In this document: in pieces, positions 36,061 through 47,900 of the stretch | Layout: each line of letters starts with the position of its first letter | How positions within the stretch are numbered: position 1 is the stretch's first letter | NCBI GenBank assembly: GCA_963170055.1 | Contig: CAUJGJ010000015.1 | Span: 124,001-188,000, forward strand | DNA: 64,000 nt | Direction of reading: 5' to 3' | Source: Halisarca cf. caerulea | Lineage: Eukaryota > Porifera > Demospongiae > Chondrillida > Halisarcidae | Made by a program: the position numbers and the translations under genes | The notes under the pieces: model-generated | The model's input: only the letters and a program-made list of their open reading frames with translations | The model's database searches: none | Told to the model about the DNA's origin: nothing

Positions 36061-36893
36061 CCTTCCCTTATTAAAATAAGCTAAAAAAAATTTGAACCGA
36101 AATACTTGTAAAAATTTTCGTAACCCTAACCCAAATTTTTGGAAAAAATGTTCTTAGATTCTTACAAAAAGTCCAAAAATGACCTTAAAAAAAGTGACCT
36201 TTAAAATGACCTTTGACCTTCAATAATAAAAATACACCCAATATAATAAGATTGACCTTTGACATGCCTATTGACCTTAGTAAAGCATAGTAAATTGATT
36301 TAAATGACCTTTACAATCTTTGATTTTAACCCTAATATACTTAAACTTTTCCTAAAAATTTCTTGGAAATTAAAATATTGTTTTCGCATGTTTGATGCAT
36401 GTCAAACCTGCTCGTAAACAGTATTGAGCAATCGCACCTATGTATGTCGCAATATTCGCAAAAACGTATTATACGTATATTCACATACTATAAGAACGAA
36501 GCCGTAACTCCACCCACAAGTAATTTGTTAGGTCAAAAACAGGTATGTCGCAATATCCTCGCATGGTCTATCGTATCCATATGTCGGAATTGCATAATTG
36601 CTATATTAATTAGCAGTGGTCCAGTAAAAGTGAGGATTTATGTATCTCCTATACTGTGTATAATATGCAAACAATATATACGTCATTCTTAACGATATTC
36701 AATGCTTATTAACATACAATTAAAAAAATTCGGAAATAATAACTTTTTTCTTCAATTTTTTCTTTCAAACGCCATTTTCTCGAAAATTAATTAGGGTTTA
36801 CCCCCCATACATTAGGTCAGAAGTAATCATTTTTAAAGAGCTATCGAATGATACCAATATTGTACCCTAAAGCCTTTGGGGGAAAGCCTGAAA
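36061..36893 (-). repeat. U unit, copy B
   Basis: 833 bp, the same length as copy A, with about 28 substitutions by eye (about 3.4%) and no net indel. Its left edge is CCTTCCCTTATT, fused to CCCTAA; copy A continues there into TGACC, so copy B is cut at that point with about 2 bases of shared sequence. A DR1 site TGACCTTTGACCT lies at 36207-36219. The 97-codon frame is 36399-36692. The right end abuts the long CCCTAA array. Confidence 0.9.
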
Positions 36894-38871
36894 CCCTAAC
36901 CCTAACCCTAACCCTAACCCTAACCCTAACCCTAACCCTAACCCTAACCCTAACCCTAACCCTAACCCTAACCCTAACCCTAACCCTAACCCTAACCCTA
37001 ACCCTAACCCTAACCCTAACCCTAACCCTAACCCTAACCCTAACCCTAACCCTAACCCTAACCCTAACCCTAACCCTAACCCTAACCCTAACCCTAACCC
37101 TAACCCTAACCCTAACCCTAACCCTAACCCTAACCCTAACCCTAACCCTAACCCTAACCCTAACCCTAACCCTAACCCTAACCCTAACCCTAACCCTAAC
37201 CCTAACCCTAACCCTAACCCTAACCCTAACCCTAACCCTAACCCTAACCCTAACCCTAACCCTAACCCTAACCCTAACCCTAACCCTAACCCTAACCCTA
37301 ACCCTAACCCTAACCCTAACCCTAACCCTAACCCTAACCCTAACCCTAACCCTAACCCTAACCCTAACCCTAACCCTAACCCTAACCCTAACCCTAACCC
37401 TAACCCTAACCCTAACCCTAACCCTAACCCTAACCCTAACCCTAACCCTAACCCTAACCCTAACCCTAACCCTAACCCCTAACCCTAACCCTAACCCTAA
37501 CCCTAACCCTAACCCTAACCCTAACCCTAACCCTAACCCTAACCCTAACCCTAACCCTAACCCTAACCCTAACCCTAACCCTAACCCTAACCCTAACCCT
37601 AACCCTAACCCTAACCCTAACCCTAACCCTAACCCTAACCCTAACCCTAACCCTAACCCTAACCCTAACCCTAACCCTAACCCTAACCCTAACCCTAACC
37701 CTAACCCTAACCCTAACCCTAACCCTAACCCTAACCCTAACCCTAACCCTAACCCTAACCCTAACCCTAACCCTAACCCTAACCCTAACCCTAACCCTAA
37801 CCCTAACCCTAACCCTAACCCTAACCCTAACCCTAACCCTAACCCTAACCCTAACCCTAACCCTAACCCTAACCCTAACCCTAACCCTAACCCTAACCCT
37901 AACCCTAACCCTAACCCTAACCCTAACCCTAACCCTAACCCTAACCCTAACCCTAACCCTAACCCTAACCCTAACCCTAACCCTAACCCTAACCCTAACC
38001 CTAACCCTAACCCTAACCCTAACCCTAACCCTAACCCTAACCCTAACCCTAACCCTAACCCTAACCCTAACCCTAACCCTAACCCTAACCCTAACCCTAA
38101 CCCTAACCCTAACCCTAACCCTAACCCTAACCCTAACCCTAACCCTAACCCTAACCCTAACCCTAACCCTAACCCTAACCCTAACCCTAACCCTAACCCT
38201 AACCCTAACCCTAACCCTAACCCTAACCCTAACCCTAACCCTAACCCTAACCCTAACCCTAACCCTAACCCTAACCCTAACCCTAACCCTAACCCTAACC
38301 CTAACCCTAACCCTAACCCTAACCCTAACCCTAACCCTAACCCTAACCCTAACCCTAACCCTAACCCTAACCCTAACCCTAACCCTAACCCTAACCCTAA
38401 CCCTAACCCTAACCCTAACCCTAACCCTAACCCTAACCCTAACCCTAACCCTAACCCTAACCCTAACCCTAACCCTAACCCTAACCCTAACCCTAACCCT
38501 AACCCTAACCCTAACCCTAACCCTAACCCTAACCCTAACCCTAACCCTAACCCTAACCCTAACCCTAACCCTAACCCTAACCCTAACCCTAACCCTAACC
38601 CTAACCCTAACCCTAACCCTAACCCTAACCCTAACCCTAACCCTAACCCTAACCCTAACCCTAACCCTAACCCTAACCCTAACCCTAACCCTAACCCTAA
38701 CCCTAACCCTAACCCTAACCCTAACCCTAACCCTAACCCTAACCCTAACCCTAACCCTAACCCTAACCCTAACCCTAACCCTAACCCTAACCCTAACCCT
38801 AACCCTAACCCTAACCCTAACCCTAACCCTAACCCTAACCCTAACCCTAACCCTAACCCTAACCCCTAACC

Positions 38872-38912
<41 letters not shown>

Positions 38913-38924
38913 CCCTAACCCTAA
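36894..38924 (-). repeat. Long (CCCTAA)n telomeric array, right arm
   Basis: 2031 bp of CCCTAA repeats, the orientation of a left-hand chromosome end. There are few variants: CCCCTAA at about 37476 and 38863, and a CCCTAAA near 38890. Unlike the left array, it is followed distally by U copies rather than by a contig end, so it is interstitial in this contig. Confidence 0.97.
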
Positions 38925-39725
38925 CCGTTAGGGTTACCGTTAGGGTTACCGTTAGGGTTACCGTTAGGGTTACCGTTAGGGTTACCGTTAGGGTTACCGT
39001 TAGGGTTACCGTTAGGGTTACCGTTAGGGTTACCGTTAGGGTTACCGTTAGGGTTACCGTTAGGGTTACCGTTAGGGTTACCGTTAGGGTTACCGTTAGG
39101 GTTACCGTTAGGGTTACCGTTAGGGTTACCGTTAGGGTTACCGTTAGGGTTACCGTTAGGGTTACCGTTAGGGTTACCGTTAGGGTTACCGTTAGGGTTA
39201 CCGTTAGGGTTACCGTTAGGGTTACCGTTAGGGTTACCGTTAGGGTTACCGTTAGGGTTACCGTTAGGGTTACCGTTAGGGTTACCGTTAGGGTTACCGT
39301 TAGGGTTACCGTTAGGGTTACCGTTAGGGTTACCGTTAGGGTTACCGTTAGGGTTACCGTTAGGGTTACCGTTAGGGTTACCGTTAGGGTTACCGTTAGG
39401 GTTACCGTTAGGGTTACCGTTAGGGTTACCGTTAGGGTTACCGTTAGGGTTACCGTTAGGGTTACCGTTAGGGTTACCGTTAGGGTTACCGTTAGGGTTA
39501 CCGTTAGGGTTACCGTTAGGGTTACCGTTAGGGTTACCGTTAGGGTTACCGTTAGGGTTACCGTTAGGGTTACCGTTAGGGTTACCGTTAGGGTTACCGT
39601 TAGGGTTACCGTTAGGGTTACCGTTAGGGTTACCGTTAGGGTTACCGTTAGGGTTACCGTTAGGGTTACCGTTAGGGTTACCGTTAGGGTTACCGTTAGG
39701 GTTACCGTTAGGGTTACCGTTAGGG
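38925..39725 (-). repeat. 12-bp telomere-like array (TTACCGTTAGGG)n, right arm
   Basis: 801 bp, about 66.75 perfect units, the reverse complement of the left-arm array and about 12 units longer. The junction CCCTAA/CCGTTAGGG is the exact mirror of the left one, including the polarity flip. The difference in unit number shows the two arms are separate sequences. Confidence 0.97.
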
Positions 39726-40022
39726 GACGTGTGGTGGCGTGGAAAATTGAAATATTCACCACAGGAAGTGTTCCCTTTGACGTAAGACACCATGTGGAGA
39801 TGTTGGAAGGTAAAATTTTCACGAGAAGTTTATCCGTTGATGCAGGAGTCCATGTGCAGGTGTGTGAAATTGAAATTTTCATACCAAGAAGTAATCCCTT
39901 TGATGTGAGAAGCCATCTTGAAGCGTGATAAATTATTTTTACAACAGGAAGTGTTCCTTTTCGTGCAGGAAACCATGTAATTTAATGGGAAATGGCAATT
40001 TTCATCTCATGATGTGTTCCCT
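39726..40022 (-). repeat. Minisatellite remainder, right arm
   Basis: 297 bp, the mirror of 30153-30449 with a few substitutions (for example GACGTAAGACACC against the left-arm TACATCAAAGG context). Units of the ~62-bp minisatellite are recognisable. No gene. Confidence 0.8.
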
Positions 40023-41036
40023 TTAACCGTTAAACATTCCAAAGCCACTTAAGTGGCTCGCACACATAAACTGCAAAAGTTCCAATTTTCTTCGTTGATT
40101 TTTTATATGTAAAGTTTAGGCCTAGTTTCTACTATTGATTGGCACATTTTCTTATAGTTTGGTAGTAATGCGTTCTGTACTATAGCTGAAACATTCTATG
40201 TAAAGATTACTGTTGTACAAGTTATTCCTATGCATATACGTGTTATTTTACTTAGAATATGCAGTTATGCGAAGTTATAGTCTAGTATGCGGATTGTTCT
40301 TTACGGCAAAGTATAGAGAAGGGCAGTGAAGCGCCGGATTGTGGAGATTACCTCCTTGCAGGTAAAGGATATTCTCACACGCTCGTTCTTTGAGCTTCAG
40401 ACAAGACATATTATCGTTTTGGAAGCTTTACAGGGGGATTTGACGCTCGTAGAATCGTCCAGATGGTGGGCCATCCGAGGAAATTTGTCCTTTACGTTTC
40501 TTGCATTTGTACTTGGACATAATCTCCTTTGCCAGCTTCAGTGTGCTCTTTCAATGTCGTCTTGAAGCACTGAAGAGATTTACACGTCAAAGTATCCAAG
40601 TTGATTAGACAGTCGACTAGGAAGTAGAAGAGACGCATTCACCAATGCCTTGACTTTTAGCTGCAACTTTTCGTTTTTGTTTCTGTCAATGTATTTTCAG
40701 TGTTAAATGTGTAGTTGCGTTGAATTTTGTAACGAAATGTTTACCAGCCGATTGATAACGTATGTATATACAAGTTTAAAAATTTAGGTACGTAGTACTT
40801 ACAGGTTTGGAGGCCAATACGAAGTTTTGTGTAGAAAATGGAACACCAAGACTTGTATGAAGATCTCACTAGCTACAAACTACATTCGGGATAAGCTAGA
40901 AGTTTCCTACAAGTGAACAGAACAGCAGAAAACCGTTGGCGAAAATAACCTATTTTCACACCGCAAAAGCCACTCAAGTGGCTTTGGAACGTTCGTGCAA
41001 AATTTCAAAATGGGAATTGGAATGTTTAAGGGTTAA
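40023..41036. mobile_element. TTAA-flanked DNA element, right copy
   Basis: TTAA at 40023-40026 and 41033-41036 flanks 1006 bp, homologous to the left copy and at the same place in the minisatellite, so it was inserted before the two ends diverged. Here the inner box AGCCACTTAAGTGGCT (about 40052) is a perfect 16-bp palindrome; in the left copy one base differs. The 79-codon frame at 40326-40565 is identical to the left one. No transposase recognised. Confidence 0.65.
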
Positions 41037-41970
41037 TGGGGGAAGCCTGAAATCTGGAAACTGTTTAGTTTGAAATTTAAATTTTCATTACAGATAGTTT
41101 TTTTTTTTATGCGGGTCCCCATGTGTTGTTGTGGGAAATGGAAATTTTCACGGTTAGGGTAGTTTTCCTTTTTATCCTGAGAGTTATGTGGAGGCGTGGG
41201 AAATTGAATTTTCACCCCAAGAAGTGTTCCCTTTAATGCTATTTGCCATATTTTCGGTAAAAATTTCAATTTTCACAACAGGAAGTATTGCCTTTGATGT
41301 GAGAAGCCATGTGGAGTTTTGAGTTATTTAAAATTTTCAACACAGGAAGTGTTCCCTTTGATGCATTCAACCATGTGGAGTCGTGGGAAATTGTTATTGT
41401 TTCCACGGGAAGTTTTCCCTTTTACGCTTAAAGCCATGTTTGGCGTTTGAAATGGAAACTTAACCACAGGAAATATTCATTTTTAGAGTCATATAATTGT
41501 ACCGGTATAGCAATGAGCTATACTAGTACAGCAATCAGCTGTACCAGTATAGTAATGAGCTATACTTAAATGGCAACGAGCTGTACTTTGAAATAGAAAT
41601 TTTCACCACAGGAAGTGTTCCTTTTGATGCGGGAAACCATCTGGAGCCATGGTAAATTGAAATTTTCATTTAAGGAAGTGTTCCCTTTGAAGCGGGAAGC
41701 CATCTAGAGTCGTGGCAATTTGAAATTTTAAACAAGGAAGTGTTTCCTTTGATGTGGAAAGCCATGTGGAGTAATGGGAAAATTAAATTTTCACAAAGGA
41801 AGTGTTCCATTTGATGTGGGGAGCAATCTGTTGGCGTGGGAAATTAAAATTTTCACGTCAAGCAGTGTTCCCTTTCATGCAAGAAACTATGTGGTGGCAT
41901 GGGAAATTGAAAATTGACAACAGGAAGAGTTCCTTTGGTTGCGGGAAGCACTCTCCAGTCGTCGGAAATT
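41037..41970 (-). repeat. Degenerate ~62-bp minisatellite, right arm
   Basis: 934 bp mirroring 28269-29139 but with one more unit (around 41710-41800, with AAGGAAGTGTTTCCTTTGAT), which explains the ~63-bp length difference. It includes the hairpin patch at about 41511-41590. It ends at GGAAATTGTCCAGTGGG, the same satellite junction as the left arm. Confidence 0.85.
41518..41553 (-). repeat. Hairpin patch, right arm
   Basis: CTATACTAGTACAGC pairs with GCTGTACCAGTATAG around a 5-nt loop: 14 of 15 pairs, the mismatch being a possible G-T wobble. It is the counterpart of 28628-28656, with a different base changed. Confidence 0.65.
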
Positions 41971-44900
41971 GTCCAGTGGGAATGTGCTTGGTGCTAGTGC
42001 CAAATATTGGTATTAGCACAAGCATATACAACAACAATAAAAATACGCCCACAGCACTTCAGAAACTTCATGTGTGTCCCCTGGGAATGTGCGTGGTGCT
42101 AGTGCCAAATATTGGCACTAGCACCATTATATCCAACACTACACAAATATGCTTACAGCACTTAAAAAACTTCATATGTGTCCACTAGGAATGTGCATGG
42201 TGCTAGTGCCAAATATTGGTATTAGCACCAGCATATCCAACACTACACAAATACGCCTACAGCACTTCAGAAAGGTCATGTGTGTCCACTGGGAATTTGC
42301 GTGGTGCTAGTGCCAAATATTGGTATTAGCACCAGCATATCCAACACTACACAAGTACGCCCACAGCACTTCAGAATCTTCATGTGTGTCTACTGGGAAT
42401 GTGCGTGGTGCTATTGCCAAATATTGGTATTAGCACCAGCATATCCAACACTACACAAATACGCCCACAGCACTTCAGAAACTTCATGTGTGTCCACTGG
42501 GAATGTGCGTGGTCCTAGTGCCAAATATTGGTATTAGCACCAGCATATCCAACACTACACAAATACGCCAACATTACTTCAGAAAGGTCATGTGTGTCCA
42601 CTGGGAATGTGCGTGGTGCTAGTGCCAAATATTGGTATTAGCACCAGCATATCCAGCACTACACAAATACGCCCACAGTAGTTAAGAAACTTCATGTGTG
42701 TCTACTAGGAATGTGCGTGGTGCTAGTGTCAAATATTGTTATTAGCACCAGCATATCCAACACTTCAATAATACGCCCACAGTAGTTAAGAAACTTCATG
42801 TGTTTCCACTGGGAATGTGCGTGGTGCTAGTGCCAAATATTGGTATTAGCACCAGCATATCCAACACTACACAAATACGCCCACAGCACTTCAGAAACTT
42901 CATGTGTGTCCACTGGGAATGTGCGTGGTCCTAGTGCCAAATATTGGTATTAGCACCAGCATATCCAACACTACACAAATACGCCCACATTACTTCAGAA
43001 AGGTCATGTGTGTCCACTGGGAATGTGCGTGGTGCTAGTGCCAAATATTGGTATTAGCACCAGCATATCCAGCACTACACAAATACGCCCACAGTAGTTA
43101 AGAAACTTCATGTGTGTCTACTAGGAATGTGCGTGGTGCTAGTGTCAAATATTGTTATTAGCACCAGCATATCCAACACTTCAATAATACGCCCACAGTA
43201 GTTAAGAAACTTCATGTGTTTCCACTGGGAATGTGCGTGGTGCTAGTGCCAAATATTGGTATTAGCACCAGCATATCCAACACTACACAAATACGCCTAC
43301 AGCACTTCAGAAAGGTCATGTGTGTCCACTGGGAATGTGCGTGATGTTAGTTCCAAATATTGGTATTAGCACCAGCATATCCAACATTACACAAATACGC
43401 CCACAGTAGTTAACAAACTTCATGTGTGTCCACTGGGAATGTGCGTGGTGCTAGTGCCAAATATTGGTATTAGCACCAGCATATCCAACACTACACAAAT
43501 ACGCCCACAGCACTTCAGAAACTTCATGTGTGTCCACTGGGAATGTGCGTGGTGCTAGTGCCAAATATTGGTATTAGCACCAGCATATCCAACATTACAC
43601 AAATACGCCCACAGTAGTTAAGAAACTTCATGTGTGTCTACTGGGAATGTGCGTGGTGCTAGTGTCAAATATTGTTATTAGCACCAGCATATCCAACACT
43701 TCAATAATACGCCCACAGTAGTTAAGAAACTTCATGTGTTTCCACTGGGAATGTGCGTGGTGCTAGTGCCAAATATTGGTATTAGCACCAGCATATCCAA
43801 CACTACACAAATACGCCCACAGCACTACAGAAAGGTCATGTGTGTCCACTGGGAATGTGCGTGGTGCTAGTGTCAAATATTGGTATTAGTACCAGCATAT
43901 CCAACACTACACAAATACGCCCACAGCACTTCAGAAACTTCATGTGTGTCCACTGGGAATGTGCGTGGTCCTAGTGCCAAATATTGGTATTAGCACCAGC
44001 ATATCCAACACTACACAAATACGCCCACAGCACTTCAAAAAGGTCATGTGTGTCCACTGGGAATGTGCGTGGTGCTAGTGCCAAATATTGGTATTAGCAC
44101 CAGCATATCCAACACTACACAAATACGCCCACAGTAGTTAAGAAACTTCATGTGTGTCTACTGGGAATGTGCGTGGTGCTAGTGTCAAATATTGTTATTA
44201 GCACCAGCAAATCCAACACTTCAATAATACGCCCACAGTAGTTAAGAAACTTCATGTGTTTCCACTGGGAATGTGCGTGGTGCTAGTGCCAAATATTGGT
44301 ATTAGCACCAGCATATCCAACACTACACAAATACGCCCACAGCACTTCAGAAAGGTCATGTGTGTCCACTGGGAATGTGCGTGGTGTTAGTGCCAAATAT
44401 TGGTATTAGCACCAGCATATCCAACATTACACAAATACGCCCACAGAAGTTAAGAAACTTCATGTGTGTCCACTGGGAATGTGCGTGGTGCTAGTGCCAT
44501 ATATTCGTATTAGCACCAGCATATCCAACACTACAAAAATACGCCCACAGCACTTCAGAAAGGTCATGTGTGTCCACTGGGAATGTGCGTGGAGCTAGTG
44601 CCAAATATTAGTATTAGCACCAGCATATCCAACACTACACAAATACGCCTACAGCACTTCAGAAAGGTCATGTGTGTCCACTGGGAATGTGCGTGGTGCT
44701 AGTGCCAAATATTGTTATTAGCACCAGCATATCCAACACTACACAAATACGCCCACAGCACTTCAGAAACTTCATGTGTTTCCACTGGGAATGTGCGTGG
44801 TGCTAGTGCCAAATATTGGTATTAGCACCAGCATATCCAACACTACACAAATACGCCCACAGCACTTCAGAAAGGTCATGTGTGTCCACTGGGAATGTGC

Positions 44901-47900
44901 GTGGTACTAGTGCCAAATATTGGTATTAGCACCAGCATATCCAACACTACACAAATACGCCCACAGCACTTAAGAAAGGTCATGTGTGTCCACTGGGAAA
45001 GTGCGTGGTGCTAGTGCCAAATATTGGTATTAGCACCAGCATATCCAACACTACAAAAATACGCCCACAGCACTTCAGAAACTTCATGTGTGTCCACTGG
45101 GAATGCGCGTGGTGCTAGTGCCAAATATTGGTATTAGCACCAGCATATCCAACACTACACAAATACGCCCACAGCACTTCAGAAAGGTCATGTGTGTCCA
45201 CTGGGAATGTGCGTGGTGCTAGTGCCAAATATTGGTATTAGCACCAGCATATCCAACACTACACAAATACGCCCACAGCACTTCAGAAAGGTCATGTGTG
45301 TCCACTGGGAATGTGCGTGGTGCTAGTGCCAAATATTGGTATTAGCACCAGCATATCCAACACTACACAAATTCGCCCACAGCACTTCAGAAAGGTCATG
45401 TGTGTCCACTGGGAATGTGCGTGGAGCTAGTGCCAAATATTGGTATTAGCACCAGCATATCCAACACTACACAAATACGCTTACAGAACTTCAGAAAGGT
45501 AATGTGTGTCCACTGGGAATGCGCGTGGTGCTAGTGCCAAATATTGGTATTAGCACCAGCATATCCAACTCTACACAAATACGCCCACAGCACTTCAGAA
45601 ACTTCGTGTGTGTCCACTGGGAATGTGCGTGGTGCTAGTGCCATATATTCGTATTAGCACCAGCATATCCAACACTACAAAAATACGCCACCAGCACTTC
45701 AGAAAGGTCATGTGTGTCCACTGGGAATGTGCGTGGAGCTAGTGCCAAATATTAGTATTAGCACCAGCATATCCAACACTACACAAATACGTCTACAGCA
45801 CTTCAGAAAGGTCATGTGTGTCCACTGGGAATGTGCGTGGTGCTAGTGCCAAATATTGTTATTAGCACCAGCATATCCAACACTACACAAATACGCCCAC
45901 AGCACTTCAGAAACTTCATGTGTTTCCACTGGGAATGTGCGTGGTGCTAGTGCCAAATATTGGTATTAGCACCAGCATATCCAACACTACACAAATACGC
46001 CAACAGCACTTCAGAAAGGTCATGTGTGTCCACTGGGAATGTGCGTGGTACTAGTGCCAAATATTGGTATTAGCACCAGCATATCCAACACTACACAAAT
46101 ACGCCCACAGCACTTAAGAAAGGTCATGTGTGTCCACTGGGAAAGTGCGTGGTGCTAGTGCCAAATATTGGTATTAGCACCAGCATATCCAACACTACAA
46201 AAATACGCCCACAGCACTTCAGAAACTTCATGTGTGTCCACTGGGAATGTGCGTGGTGCTAGTGCCAAATATTGGTATTAGCACCAGCATATCCAACACT
46301 ACACAAATACGCCCACAGCACTTCAGAAAGGTCATGTGTGTCCACTGGGAATGTGCGTGGTGCTAGTGCCAAATATTGGTATTAGCACCAGCATATCCAA
46401 CACTACACAAATACGCCCACAGCACTTCAGAAAGGTCATGTGTGTCCACTGGGAATGTGCGTGGTGCTAGTGCCAAATATTGGTATTAGCACCAGCATAT
46501 CCAACACTACACAAATTCGCCCACAGCACTTCAGAAAGGTCATGTGTGTCCACTGGGAATGTGCGTGGAGCTAGTGCCAAATATTGGTATTAGCACCAGC
46601 ATATCCAACACTACACAAATACGCTTACAGAACTTCAGAAAGGTAATGTGTGTCCACTGGGAATGTGCGTGGTGCTAGTGCCAAATATTGGTATTAGCAC
46701 CAGCATATCCAACACTACACAAATACGCCCACAGCACTTCAGAAACTTCGTGTGTGTCCACTGGGAATGTGCGTGGTGCTAGTGCCAAATATTGGTATTA
46801 GCACCAGCATATCCAACACTACACAAATACGCCCACAGCACTTCAGAAAGGTCATGTGTGTCCACTGGGAATGTGCGTGGTACTAGTGCCAAATATTGGT
46901 ATTAGCACCAGCATATCCAACACTACACAAATACGCCAACAGCACTTGAGAAAGGTCATGTGTGTCCACTGGGAATGTGCGTGGTGCTAGTGCCAAATAT
47001 TGGTATTAGCAACAGCATATCCAACACTACACAAATTCGCCCACAGCACTTCAGAAAGGTCATGTGTGTCCACTGGGAATGTGCGTGGAGCTAGTGCCAA
47101 ATATTGGTATTAGCACCAGCATATCCAACACTACACAAATACGCCTACAACACTTCAGAAAGGTCATGTGTGTCCACTGGGAATGTGCGTGGTGCTAGTG
47201 CCAAATATTGGTATTAGCACCAGCATATCCAACACTACACAAATACGCCCACAGCACTTCAGAAAGGTCATGTGTGTCCACTGGGAATGTGCGTGGTGCT
47301 AGTGCCAAATATTGGTATTAGCACCAGCATATCCAACACTACACAAATACGCCCACAGCACTTCAGAAAGGTCATGTGTGTCCACTGGGAATGTGCGTGG
47401 TGCTAGTGCCAAATATTGGTATTAGCACCAGCATATCCAACACTACACACATACGCCCACAGCACTTCAGAAACTTCATGTGTGTCCACTGGGAATGTGC
47501 GTGATGCTAGTGCCAAATATTGGTAATAGCACCAGCATATCCAACACTACACAAATACGCCCACAGAACTTAAGAAAGGTCATGTGTGTCCACTGGGAAT
47601 GTGCGTGGTGCTAGTGCCAAATATTGGTATTAGCACCAGCATATCCAACACTACACAAGTACGCCCACAGCACTTCAGAAAGGTCATGTGTGTCCACTGG
47701 GAATGTGCGTGGTGCTAGTGCCAAATATTGGTATTAGCACCAGCATATCCAACACTACACAAATACGCCCACAGCACTTGAGAAAGGTCATGTGTGTCCA
47801 CTGGGAATGTGCGTGGTGCTAGTGCCAAATATTGGTATTAGCACCAGCATATCCAACATTACACAAATACACCCACAGTAGTTAAGAAACTTCATGTGTG

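Noticed and set aside
31107..38924. Interpretation of the centre as a simple ancient telomere fusion site
   Set aside because: The two telomeric arrays are not directly joined: an N gap and 2.5 kb of non-telomeric U-type sequence lie between, and the arrays are nearly free of variants, unlike old interstitial telomeres.
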